Assembly: GCA_003529325.1 (NCBI GenBank)
Contig: DPVW01000152.1
Coordinates: 6,399 to 13,700 of the forward strand
Reading direction: 5' to 3'
Length of the DNA stretch: 7,302 nucleotides
Source: Candidatus Latescibacterota bacterium
GTDB lineage: Bacteria; Latescibacterota; UBA2968; UBA8231
Positions 1-6,935 of this stretch are shown piece after piece. Positions within the stretch are counted from its first letter, which is position 1, and each line of letters opens with the position of its first letter. The notes under the pieces are model-generated. The model worked only from the letters and a program-made list of their open reading frames with translations. It searched no databases and was not told the DNA's origin. Made by a program: the position numbers and the translations under genes.

Positions 1-2
1 CC

Positions 3-356
3 GGAGATGATGCTGCCGTCGCTGAATTCAGTCGCATGGCCCCCAACGCCGAGGGCGTTGCCGTCAAGAACTCGCTGTCTCAACGCGCCTGCCTGTCCCT
101 GCCCGTCGAGGTCGGTCGTGAACGCATCCGCATGGGAGTCGCACGAGGCCTCGAGCGCAGACAGGAGATCCCACCGGTACAATTTACTCCGCCTCTGACG
201 CTGCGTGCCAGATACCACCTGCGGGACGGGTGGCGAGCGCCTGCCCGTTGGTTGCGTAGCGGCTTCAGACTCGGCTGGCGTGGCGGTCGAGATCTCTACC
301 TGCAGGGCGAGCACCTGTCTCCACTGTGGGATCGTTTCATCGGTTTGCGGGGGTAG
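3..356 (+). CDS. M55 family D-aminopeptidase (DppA-like), C-terminal part
   Basis: This is the 3' end of a gene whose start lies before the window. The open frame runs from the first bases (Gly-Asp-Asp-Ala-Ala-Val-Ala-Glu) to the TAG at 354-356, giving about 117 residues. Three stretches match my knowledge of the C-terminal half of M55 / DppA D-aminopeptidases. They are the GDD...AE segment at the start, the 'GVAVKNSLSQRACLSLP' stretch (family pattern: VAVK-x-x-L-x-R-x-A-x-x-L-x-P), and the following 'RERIRMGVARGLER' helix; then comes a beta-rich tail beginning PPLTLRARY. M55 enzymes are zinc-dependent, ring-forming, cytoplasmic peptidases that release N-terminal D-amino acids. The family's N-terminal SxDxEG metal motif is outside the window, so catalytic competence cannot be judged. 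The next gene starts 2 nt after the stop, consistent with co-transcription. The family call is by remembered motif pattern, not alignment. Confidence 0.72.
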   Translation, partial: GDDAAVAEFSRMAPNAEGVAVKNSLSQRACLSLPVEVGRERIRMGVARGLERRQEIPPVQFTPPLTLRARYHLRDGWRAPARWLRSGFRLGWRGGRDLYLQGEHLSPLWDRFIGLRG

Positions 357-361
357 TCGTG
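348..361 (+). promoter_or_regulatory. G-rich ribosome-binding stretch and GTG start deciding the synthetase N-terminus
   Basis: A run of five G (349-353) precedes GTG at 359-361, inside the stop region of the M55 gene. It is a weak Shine-Dalgarno-like element, but its spacing and the MPGLxGFI start it yields support this GTG over the ATG at 326, which would add 11 residues unlike the family. Confidence 0.5.
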
Positions 362-2200
362 CCCGGTCTTCATGGTTTCATCCGGCTGCGGCCCGGCGAC
401 AGACCTGCGGCGCAGATCGTCGCCACGATGATGCAGCGAGTGCCACGGGAAAAGGACCACGTTGAGACCGGCTTCGATGCTGGGCAGACCAGCGTTCGGC
501 TGCTCTGCTTCACCAACAAGGATTGCGGGTTGGGGCGCTGGCAGGATCATGTCGCCCTGCTAGATGGACATATCCTGGACCGCGGGGCCATCGTGTCGCG
601 TCTACGAGCCTTTGGTATGGAGGCAGAGGATGGCTGGGCGGATGCATCTCTGCTGGCCGCCCTGCACGCGGCAGCAGGAGCTACCGCCATGGCAGATGTC
701 GATGGCGATTTCAACCTCTGTCTCGTGCATCGGGAGACGGGGGCACTGTCGCTGTTGAGTTCGCGACACGGAACCCGCCACCTGTACTACGCTGTCACTT
801 CGGAGGGCGTCGCATTCTCACCACACCTTGCTGGACTCGTGTCGCTCCTGTCACCAGCCATCGATCCTCAGGCTGTGCAGGAGATGTTCAACTTCGGCTA
901 CATCGCCGGCGATCGCAGCATGATGCAAGGGGCAAAGCTGTTGCCCGGTGCCAGCGCTCTCAATGTCGACGTCGGTGGCTGGACCCTCGACAGGTATTGG
1001 GAGGTGGAGTACGCCAATGCACTGACAGGGGCCGATTCCTTTGATGATCTCGTAGACGAGGCTGGTGCCGCTCTGCAGGCTGCCGTCGATCGACACCTCG
1101 AGCGTTTCTCGGGCGTTGTCGTGCCGATAAGTGGTGGCCTCGACTCACGCGCGATCCTTGCCTTCGCGTCGAAGCGACAAGCCCACCTGCCCGCCTATCA
1201 TTGTTCGTGGTATGCGGGGGAGGCTGAGATCGCGCACCAATTGACCGAGGCGGCGGGGGCCAGCTGGCATGAGTACGACCCCCTCACATTCGACTTCGCG
1301 CAGATCCTCGAGCAGGGGGCGCGGTTGACGGAGGGCAACGTTCACTGCCATCAGTTCTGGTTCCAACCGTTGGCACGGGAGATTGGTGCTGCCCCAGAGA
1401 CGGACATCATTCTTGATGGGTATTTGCTGGACGTGTTCTTCGGTGACACCTTTCTCGTGCTCCCCGAGGCCACCTCGTATGGCGAGCAAGAGCGACGCAA
1501 TATCATCAATGGACTCTGGCGTCGCTGTCGTCCCGCCTTTGTTCGCCGTGTGTTTCTGCCTGGATTTTACGACCAGTATGAACAAGCCAACCATGACAGT
1601 CTCACCCAGCAGATGGGGCTGCTGGAGGAGGAGGATCTGAGCAACTTCATCCACAAGTTTTCTTTCGCCAATCGCAGCAACCGTTATTCGGTGGCATTGC
1701 CGAATGCGCAACGCCACTTCGTCGACTATGGATACCCGGGCCTGTCTCGCCGACTCGTCGATCTCTATCTACGAATCCCACCCTCCTACAAAGTGGGGGC
1801 CGCTTTCTCACGAGCCGTCCTCAATCGCTTCACTCCTGAGGCCGCACGGGTACCCTGGGCCAAGACGGGCCGGCCCCTCGATCGCAATAAGACGTGGAGT
1901 CAACGCCTCGCCGAAGGGTTGTCGCTACGGCAGGTGGGATCCCTCGCTCTGTTGCGCGCCACTGGCGGGCGCTGGGACGTGAGCCATCACGCCGACCTGA
2001 ACCGGCACTTCCGCCGGCACGAACCGTTTCGCCGCGCACATCTGGCCATCGCCGACGACGAACGAACCTTTGCTCGTGGCATGATTGATCCTGCGGGTCT
2101 TCGTCGTCTCACGGGCATGATCGATGCAGGCTGGCCGGTGTTCTTCCTGCTCCAGTCGCTGGTGACGGTGGAGCTTTTCCATCGAAGGTTCGTCGACTGA
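359..2200 (+). CDS. Asparagine-synthase-like ATP-dependent amidotransferase lacking the glutaminase Cys
   Basis: This is a 613-residue protein of the asparagine synthase B-like family. I chose the GTG at 359 rather than the upstream ATG at 326: it gives the family-typical beginning MPGLHGFIRL, lies 2 nt after the previous stop, and has a G-rich run 5 nt upstream. The N-terminal domain (about 1-230) is the Ntn-amidotransferase fold: 'LLDGHILDR', 'LSSRHGTRHLYY' and 'LLPGASALNVD...RYW' match its usual blocks. Position 2 is Pro instead of the catalytic Cys, so glutamine hydrolysis is not expected. The C-terminal synthetase domain has the ATP pyrophosphatase loop SGGLDS (258-263), the 'DGYLLDVFFG' block (from 353) and a late 'PWAKTGRPL' block. 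The reaction is probably adenylation of a carboxylate followed by amide formation with ammonia or another amine; the substrate is unknown. Relatives occur in O-antigen/capsule clusters (uronate amidation) and peptide cyclases, and neighbours favour the surface-glycan reading. It ends in a TGATG overlap with the next gene. Confidence 0.88.
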   Translation: MPGLHGFIRLRPGDRPAAQIVATMMQRVPREKDHVETGFDAGQTSVRLLCFTNKDCGLGRWQDHVALLDGHILDRGAIVSRLRAFGMEAEDGWADASLLAALHAAAGATAMADVDGDFNLCLVHRETGALSLLSSRHGTRHLYYAVTSEGVAFSPHLAGLVSLLSPAIDPQAVQEMFNFGYIAGDRSMMQGAKLLPGASALNVDVGGWTLDRYWEVEYANALTGADSFDDLVDEAGAALQAAVDRHLERFSGVVVPISGGLDSRAILAFASKRQAHLPAYHCSWYAGEAEIAHQLTEAAGASWHEYDPLTFDFAQILEQGARLTEGNVHCHQFWFQPLAREIGAAPETDIILDGYLLDVFFGDTFLVLPEATSYGEQERRNIINGLWRRCRPAFVRRVFLPGFYDQYEQANHDSLTQQMGLLEEEDLSNFIHKFSFANRSNRYSVALPNAQRHFVDYGYPGLSRRLVDLYLRIPPSYKVGAAFSRAVLNRFTPEAARVPWAKTGRPLDRNKTWSQRLAEGLSLRQVGSLALLRATGGRWDVSHHADLNRHFRRHEPFRRAHLAIADDERTFARGMIDPAGLRRLTGMIDAGWPVFFLLQSLVTVELFHRRFVD

Positions 2201-3327
2201 TGGCAGGACTGCGTATCGTCGCCGGGGGTGATGTCGCCATCGGGGGTGTGCTCGCAGGGCTGTCCGCAGAGGAACTGGCGAGTCGAGTGCAAGGCGTTTC
2301 TGCCCTGTTCGCGGCCGGCGACCTGGGGGTGGTCAGTCTGGATTGCGCCATCGGTGAGCAGGGGGAGCCACCACAACCGGAGGAATACGTCGTCGATGGT
2401 CCGTTGGCTAACCTGGCCATCTTGGAAGGACTTGGCATCGGCCTTGTGACGCAGGCCAACAACCACAGCACCGATCGAGGGCTGGGGGCCCTGACGGAGG
2501 GACGACGGGAACTGTCGCGGCGCGGCATGCGAAGCGTCGGTGCGGGTGGTGACGAGCAGTCGGCGCGGGAACCGATGATCTTCGAACTCGGTGGCATGCG
2601 CCTCGGCTTCCTCGCTTTTGCGTCGACGGAGCCGTGGGTCGGCGCCCTGGGGGCATCCGCAGAGGGCGGTGGCGTCGCCCCGTTGAGGAATGCAGAGGCC
2701 ATCGCCGCCGTATCCCGATTGGCGACAGAGGTGGATGCTGTCGTGGTCGGTCTGCATTGGGGTAAGGAGTACATCCCCCTGCCTCCGCCGGAAAGTGTCC
2801 GCCTCGGTCGGGCCCTCATCGATGCGGGGGCTGCCCTCGTCATCGGCACCCACCCGCACGTCGTGCAGCCGCTGGAGACATACAATGGCGGCGTCATCTG
2901 CTATAGCCTTGGCAATCTGCTGTTTCCGCCGTATCCGGAGCAGGGCCTCGGATTCTCCGGCAGTGGTTGTCAATCGCTGGTCGTCACCTTCGAAGTGACG
3001 GCGGATTCGACGTCCGTGGAATCGCTGACGGTGGTATCTTTCGACGATGACGGATTTCTCTCCATCGTAGCAGAACCGGATGCGGGTGCATTGCTGACGG
3101 AATTGTCCAAGGCGGGGGAGACACTGGGCTCCAGGCAACACGAACGAGAATGGCGTATGGCGGTACAACGACACGAAGCGGCGCGTCTATGCCGGGTGTT
3201 ACGGGAGGAAGTTCTGGCGGCGGGTTGGCGTGGCGGCAGTGCCCGACTTCTGCATCTGGGGCGCAAGAATCTGTCCTCGGTGGTGCGCTCTCTTGGTGAG
3301 ATTCTTTGGCCGCGGAAGGGGAGTTAG
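2200..3327 (+). CDS. CapA-like protein (poly-gamma-glutamate synthesis CapA family, metallophosphatase fold)
   Basis: This 375-residue protein carries the ordered motifs of the PGA_cap / CapA family: GGDV at residues 9-12, ANNHSTDRG with Asn87-Asn88-His89, LHWGKEY with His186, GTHPHVVQPLE with His218 and His220, and YSLGNLLF. These Asp, Asn and His residues are the expected metal ligands of a calcineurin-like phosphoesterase fold. CapA proteins take part in poly-gamma-glutamate capsule formation in Bacillus, but many homologues are uncharacterised. The catalytic fold starts at about residue 5 and no signal peptide or membrane anchor is visible, so this member looks cytoplasmic, unlike classical CapA. 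The usual 'NLE' motif reads 'SLD' (Asp48), a conservative change. The ATG at 2200 overlaps the preceding TGA by one base, and a GAAGG lies 11 nt upstream. After about residue 260 the sequence is a less conserved tail rich in Arg and Glu. There are no CapB/CapC-like neighbours, so true polyglutamate synthesis is unsupported here. Confidence 0.88.
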   Translation: MAGLRIVAGGDVAIGGVLAGLSAEELASRVQGVSALFAAGDLGVVSLDCAIGEQGEPPQPEEYVVDGPLANLAILEGLGIGLVTQANNHSTDRGLGALTEGRRELSRRGMRSVGAGGDEQSAREPMIFELGGMRLGFLAFASTEPWVGALGASAEGGGVAPLRNAEAIAAVSRLATEVDAVVVGLHWGKEYIPLPPPESVRLGRALIDAGAALVIGTHPHVVQPLETYNGGVICYSLGNLLFPPYPEQGLGFSGSGCQSLVVTFEVTADSTSVESLTVVSFDDDGFLSIVAEPDAGALLTELSKAGETLGSRQHEREWRMAVQRHEAARLCRVLREEVLAAGWRGGSARLLHLGRKNLSSVVRSLGEILWPRKGS

Positions 3328-3332
3328 AGATG
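3315..3332 (+). promoter_or_regulatory. Strong Shine-Dalgarno for the TMTC-like gene
   Basis: The sequence AAGGGGAG (3315-3322) stands 7 nt before ATG 3330 and overlaps the 3' end of the CapA-like gene. This is the best ribosome-binding site in the window and argues for start 3330 rather than the in-frame ATG at 3306, which lies inside the upstream gene. Confidence 0.6.
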
Positions 3333-3791
3333 AAGGACCTGCCGACAATACTCGATACTGACGTCATCGACTCTGTGTACGGTATGACGTTAAGGCTCTG
3401 GTTGCCTGCGGTATGGGTCGCCATCGGTGCGTTCATCATCTACGGCCACAGTATCGTGGCTGGTGTGTTTCAACACGACGACCTGCATGCCATCGTCGGC
3501 AACCAGCGACTGCAGTCGTTGGCCCAGGTGCCCTCTTACTTCACCGATCCCGGTGCCTTCTCCAGTCTCAGCTTTGGCGGCATGTTCCGCCCACTGCTGC
3601 TCACCAGCTACGCCATCACCGACGCCGTCGCCGCATTTGGTGGACTGGTTTTCGTTGCCCATCCGGTCAATGTTGAGGCCGCCACCTATGTGAGCAGCCG
3701 CTCCGAGTCCATGTGCACACTCTTCCTGCTCATCACGTTGTGGATATGGTGCGGTGGTTCCGACCGCTCTGCCTGGCATGCCTCGTCGTGA
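3330..3791 (+). CDS. TMTC-like membrane glycosyltransferase, N-terminal part (split or frameshifted)
   Basis: This 153-residue frame encodes the front of a bacterial TMTC-like protein, a multi-spanning GT-C-type glycosyltransferase with a TPR tail. TM1 is about residues 25-47 (LPAVWVAIGAFIIYG...). It is followed by the luminal 'VFQHDD' with Asp50-Asp51, the acidic pair expected in the active-site loop of this fold. Next come 'VPSYFTDPGAFS', 'FRPLLLTSYA' (Arg87-Pro88) and 'HPVNVEAATYVSSRSE' (from His111), all hallmarks of the family. The frame closes at TGA 3789-3791, in the loop before the next membrane helix, and the family continues without a break in the frame starting there (next entry). 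Compared with the copy at 6258, the stretch between RPLLLT and HPVNVEA is 36 codons shorter, so one membrane helix with its 'WHLVNLALH' motif is missing. Eukaryotic TMTCs are O-mannosyltransferases; the bacterial substrate is unknown. It may be a pseudogene half or one chain of a two-chain protein. Confidence 0.7.
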   Translation: MKDLPTILDTDVIDSVYGMTLRLWLPAVWVAIGAFIIYGHSIVAGVFQHDDLHAIVGNQRLQSLAQVPSYFTDPGAFSSLSFGGMFRPLLLTSYAITDAVAAFGGLVFVAHPVNVEAATYVSSRSESMCTLFLLITLWIWCGGSDRSAWHASS

Positions 3792-5089
3792 TGAGGGCCA
3801 CCCAGCTGTGGCCGCTGCTGTTGCTCTACCTGGGGGCCCTGCTGTCCAAATCCGTCGCCGTCCTCCCCGTAATCTCGGCGGCTCTCACATTTGCCCGGGA
3901 GGGCTGGGTGGGATTGAGGCAGGATCGCTGGCGCCATGGGCTGTTGGTGTTGCTGAGCCTGTCCTATCTGTGCGTCCTCTGGGGAACGCGGTTTCTGACA
4001 GCGTCGTTTGACAAGTTGCCGCGGAGTCCGTTGACGGAAGTTTGGACACAGGCCAAGGCCTTCATCTACTACCTCTGGTTGACGACGAGCCCGGTGCAAC
4101 TCAACGTCGACCACGCATTTGTCGTGGCTCAGACTCCCGCCTCCGCCGTTGTCGCCACCTCCTTCTGCCTGGCACTGTCGTTGCTCTGCCTCAGTCTGCG
4201 CCACCGCCGGCAGCTGCCGGCGCGAGGGCTGCTGTTCTTTGCTATTGCCATGCTGCCATATCTGCTCATTCCGCTCAATATCGTCGTCGCGGAATGGCGG
4301 GCGTATCTGGCCAGCTGTGGACTGTTTCTGTCGGGCGTCTGGGCCTGGCGTGCCGCCAGTCACCGGTGGGGGAGCAGGTTGCGACCGGTTGGCATCGCAC
4401 TCTGTCTCGTGTTCGCTTCGCTGACGATCGATCGCAACGACGTCTGGGCGAGTGAGCTCAGCCTCTGGAGCGATGCGGTGAGCAAGAACCCAGCCTCCCT
4501 CAGGCCACGGCTGAATCTGGCACTGGCGTACAAACGTCAGGGAGAGTTGTCGGCCGCTCGTGCCCACCTGCAGGAGGGGTTGCGTCTGGATCCGAATTTC
4601 GCCGAAGGCTGGGTGGTCTTTGGAGAACTGTTGCATGCGGCGGGAAGACAGACGGAAGCTCTCAAGGCGTATCGCCGGGGTGCCGCGTTGGATCCGACGA
4701 TGGCGGGGGTATTTCATAACCTTGGCAATGTTGCCATGGCCCTTGGCTGGACGGACTCAGCTGTCGTGCACTATGAGCATGTATTGTTTCTCGAGCCGAA
4801 CCTGGTCGAGGCGCGCAACAATCTGGGTCGGGCTCTCGAAGACCAGGGGCGTTGGTCGGAAGCGTTGACGGCCTACCGAAGGTGTGTCGCCGATTCCCTG
4901 TACTGGACCAACACCGACGATCCCGTGGGCGGCGCCTGGTTCAATCGGGCCCGCGCTGCCGATCACCTGGGGTATCTGGACGAAGCCTTCTCCTACCGCG
5001 AGGCGCAGCGCCGTCTTGCCGACGACGAGCGGTTCGCCGACACCATTGCGCTGAGTGCGCGGCAGCTGGAACGGCTCGAACAACGATGA
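3791..5089 (+). CDS. TMTC-like membrane glycosyltransferase, C-terminal part with TPR tail
   Basis: This is a 432-residue continuation of the preceding gene in a different frame. The same frame is open upstream to a GTG at 3713. I give ATG 3791 because it overlaps the preceding TGA in a TGATG and lies just before the first helix; homology to the family begins here at 'LWPLLLLYLGALLSK'. Predicted membrane helices are at about 6-31, 48-68, 88-104, 117-135, 146-166, 171-187 and 199-213. 'YYLWLTTSPVQLNVDH' (93-108) and 'IPLNIVVAEWRAYL' (160-173) match TMTC-like landmarks; the usual 'SKE' reads 'SKS' and the usual 'ERRLYL' reads 'EWRAYL'. From about residue 237 there are at least four TPRs (about 237-270, 271-304, 305-338, then from 339) with the Gly, Ala and Pro pattern, for example 'NLGNVAMALGWTDSA'. 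The TPRs probably bind a protein partner or acceptor. The stop overlaps the start of the GT4 gene as ATGA. Confidence 0.72.
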   Translation: MRATQLWPLLLLYLGALLSKSVAVLPVISAALTFAREGWVGLRQDRWRHGLLVLLSLSYLCVLWGTRFLTASFDKLPRSPLTEVWTQAKAFIYYLWLTTSPVQLNVDHAFVVAQTPASAVVATSFCLALSLLCLSLRHRRQLPARGLLFFAIAMLPYLLIPLNIVVAEWRAYLASCGLFLSGVWAWRAASHRWGSRLRPVGIALCLVFASLTIDRNDVWASELSLWSDAVSKNPASLRPRLNLALAYKRQGELSAARAHLQEGLRLDPNFAEGWVVFGELLHAAGRQTEALKAYRRGAALDPTMAGVFHNLGNVAMALGWTDSAVVHYEHVLFLEPNLVEARNNLGRALEDQGRWSEALTAYRRCVADSLYWTNTDDPVGGAWFNRARAADHLGYLDEAFSYREAQRRLADDERFADTIALSARQLERLEQR

Positions 5090-6261
5090 AGGTCTGTTTC
5101 CTCACCGCCCAGTATCCGCCCTTGTCGCGGACCTATCGCCGCTTCCAGTTCGCTCGTCTGCTCGCTGAGGGTGGTTGCGATATCGAGGTAGTGACGCACG
5201 GCAATATCTCAAAAGCGTTGGGGACCTTTGTCGATGATCCGGAGATGGTCTCTTCAACCTCGCCCTGGCCCGTGCACCGCCCGCGCGCCATGCCCTGGTA
5301 TCTGACGGGAGAAGTCCTGTTCAGACTCGGGGGGGTGCCGTGCCCCTACGTCAACTGGGTTGCCGCCGCGACACGTGCTGCCAGTCGCATCGTCGGCCCC
5401 GAGGATGTGGTCTGTTCCGTCTATCCGCCACTGTCGAATCACCTCGCCGCCTACCGAACCGCCCAGCGCACAGGGGCGCGACTCGTGCTCGATTTTCGCG
5501 ACGAATATCTCGGACTGTCCAGTGGACTCCGGCGTTGGCAGGCGCGGCGCTGGCAGGCCCGTTTGCTCAAGGCTGCGGACCTGGTGTCGGTTGCAACGCA
5601 GAGGGTGGCGGACGGTTTTGTACAACAGGGACTGGCGGCGGAGCGGATCCATCTGACGGAGAATGGCTACTGGGAGGCGCCGGATCCATTGCCCGCCTAC
5701 CCCAGCACCGAGCGGGTCAGCATCCTTTACGTCGGCGCCCTGTCCGCGGCACAGGCTCCGGAGATCCTGTGCCAGGCGATGACGCTGCTGCACCGAGATG
5801 CGCCCCGCCTTGCCGAGCGTCTGAAGGTGGAGATCTTCGGCCCCGACAACCCCTACTGCCGCTCGGTGCTGTTGCCAAGTCTGGTGCCAGGGGTCTCCTA
5901 CGGAGGGTATCTGGCGGCAAATCGGGTCAGCGAGGCGTTGCTCAACGCCCATGTCGGTTTCCTCTCTCTGGCGTCGGCGAATTATGCTTACGCTGTGCCT
6001 GGCAAACTGTACGACTATATCGCTCACGCCCGTCCCATTCTGGCCGCTCTGCCCACGGGGGCGGCGAGCGAACTGATCGAGCGCGACGGCATCGGCCTCG
6101 TCGCGCCATGCGGTGATGCTGGCGCCCTCGCCCGTCATCTTGCAGAACTCGCCGAAGGGTCGGTCTGTCGACGTCTGCACGAACAGGTTCTGACCGTCCG
6201 CCCACAACATGCAGCTCGGCCACATTTCCTGTCGCTGGCTGAACGAATCCAGTCCCTGTGA
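5086..6261 (+). CDS. GT4-like family glycosyltransferase
   Basis: This is a 391-residue soluble glycosyltransferase of the GT-B fold, probably retaining and GT4-like. The chosen start is ATG 5086, which overlaps the previous stop as ATGA and gives the typical first strand 'MKVCFLTAQYPPLS', followed by the acceptor-side helix 'RTYRRFQFARLLAEGG'. 'SVYPPLSNHLAAYRTAQRTG...LDFRDEYL' (Asp136-Phe-Arg-Asp139) is a well-known block of this subgroup. The C-terminal nucleotide-sugar domain starts near 'ENGYW' (Asn193) with 'ILYVGAL' (Gly217) and includes 'PGKLYDYIAHARPILAALP' (from Pro305), which matches the family pattern around the donor-binding site; a final 'GDAGALARHLAEL' helix follows. It probably adds a sugar to a lipid-linked or protein acceptor on the cytoplasmic side. 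Neither sugar nor acceptor can be read from sequence. No signal peptide or transmembrane segment is apparent. It lies between two TMTC-like genes and its stop overlaps the GTG of the second one. Confidence 0.86.
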   Translation: MKVCFLTAQYPPLSRTYRRFQFARLLAEGGCDIEVVTHGNISKALGTFVDDPEMVSSTSPWPVHRPRAMPWYLTGEVLFRLGGVPCPYVNWVAAATRAASRIVGPEDVVCSVYPPLSNHLAAYRTAQRTGARLVLDFRDEYLGLSSGLRRWQARRWQARLLKAADLVSVATQRVADGFVQQGLAAERIHLTENGYWEAPDPLPAYPSTERVSILYVGALSAAQAPEILCQAMTLLHRDAPRLAERLKVEIFGPDNPYCRSVLLPSLVPGVSYGGYLAANRVSEALLNAHVGFLSLASANYAYAVPGKLYDYIAHARPILAALPTGAASELIERDGIGLVAPCGDAGALARHLAELAEGSVCRRLHEQVLTVRPQHAARPHFLSLAERIQSL

Positions 6262-6931
6262 TTGCACTGATTCAGTCGCCGTGGCGATGGATGCCAGCAC
6301 TGGCACTGCTCGTTTTTGTCAGCTACTGGCAGACGTTGGATCAGGGCTTTCACTTCGATGATGACAACACCATCGTCCACAATCCCGCCATTCGACAGCC
6401 CGTACAATGGCTGGATCTGTGGTCGGACCCCGAAGCATTTTCGCGAACACCGGGTGCGGGCATGTATCGGCCGCTGCTGTTGTCCACCTTCGCGATCAAC
6501 CATGCCTGGAGTGGTGATCGGGGATGGAGCTGGCATCTCGTCAACCTTGCTCTGCATGCCTGGGTCAGCATCCTCGCCGTGCAGTTGGCACGGCGACTGC
6601 GATGTCGCCGGTTCCGTCTCTGTGCGCGGGATTGCTCTTCGCTCTGCATCCGGTCTGCGTTGAACCTGTGAGTTATATCAGTAGCCGTTCCGAACTGATG
6701 TCGACGGCGATGTTGCTCGTCTGTCTCGTCACCTATATCCGCAGCTGTGAGCTGAAAGGGGGGTGGCCCGATGAACTGTTGTCGTGCCTGGCACTGGCGG
6801 CGGGTCTGCTCTGCAAGGCGACGATGGTGGCAGCGCAGTTCTCATATTTGTCTATGAGCTCTTCATCCACCGGGAAGGTCCGCTATAGATTGCACGTCGG
6901 CTGGCGGCACCCATGGCGGTCCTCCGTCTGA
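6258..6931 (+). pseudogene. Second TMTC-like membrane glycosyltransferase, degraded and 3'-truncated
   Basis: The gene begins with GTG 6258, overlapping the GT4 stop (GTGA). TM1 (about residues 10-25) is followed by 'FHFDDDNTIVHNPAI' with the acidic motif, 'MYRPLLLSTFAIN' (Arg71) and 'WHLVNLALHAWVSILAVQLARRL'. Around 6599 one base seems lost: the frame starting at 6258 ends at TGA 6669-6671, while homology continues in the frame of 6602 as 'LCAGLLFALHPVCVEPVSYISSRSELMSTAMLLVC' and 'LAAGLLCKATMVAA'. Near 6838 a second shift occurs, the family continuing as 'VLIFVYELFIHREGPL', then an in-frame TAG at 6886-6888, then 'IARRLAAPMAVL'. The rest of the membrane part and the whole TPR tail of this copy are missing. 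The shifted frame ends at TGA 6929-6931. Several independent lesions make a functional product unlikely. Sequencing or assembly indels within tandem paralogues are the alternative. Confidence 0.7.
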
Positions 6932-6935
6932 ATCA

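Noticed and set aside
326..358. ATG at 326 as the start of the synthetase gene
   Set aside because: It would add 11 residues (MGSFHRFAGVV) unlike the family and overlap the M55 coding end. GTG 359 gives the conserved MPGLxGFI beginning.
359..2200. Lasso-peptide cyclase interpretation of the asparagine-synthase-like gene
   Set aside because: No precursor peptide, RRE protein or transglutaminase-like leader protease is visible nearby. The PWAKTGRPL block and the glycosyltransferase neighbours fit the surface-glycan branch better.
1987..3174. Long open frame of 395 codons on the minus strand
   Set aside because: It lies opposite the 3' end of the synthetase and most of the CapA-like gene, whose motifs are unmistakable. 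Its translation is Arg/Pro/His-rich low-complexity sequence typical of antisense frames in high-GC DNA.
3740..3791. Programmed -1 ribosomal frameshift joining the two halves of the TMTC-like gene
   Set aside because: I see no X-XXY-YYZ slippery heptamer or obvious downstream stem in this stretch. The TGATG reinitiation site or a plain mutation explains the arrangement better.
3686..4717. Open frame of 343 codons on the minus strand opposite the TMTC-like gene
   Set aside because: It is Gln/Arg/Pro-rich with no recognisable domain, while the + strand shows membrane helices and TPRs of a known family.
5254..6306. Open frame of 350 codons on the minus strand opposite the GT4 gene
   Set aside because: It has no recognisable motif; the + strand carries clear glycosyltransferase motifs and coupled start and stop codons.
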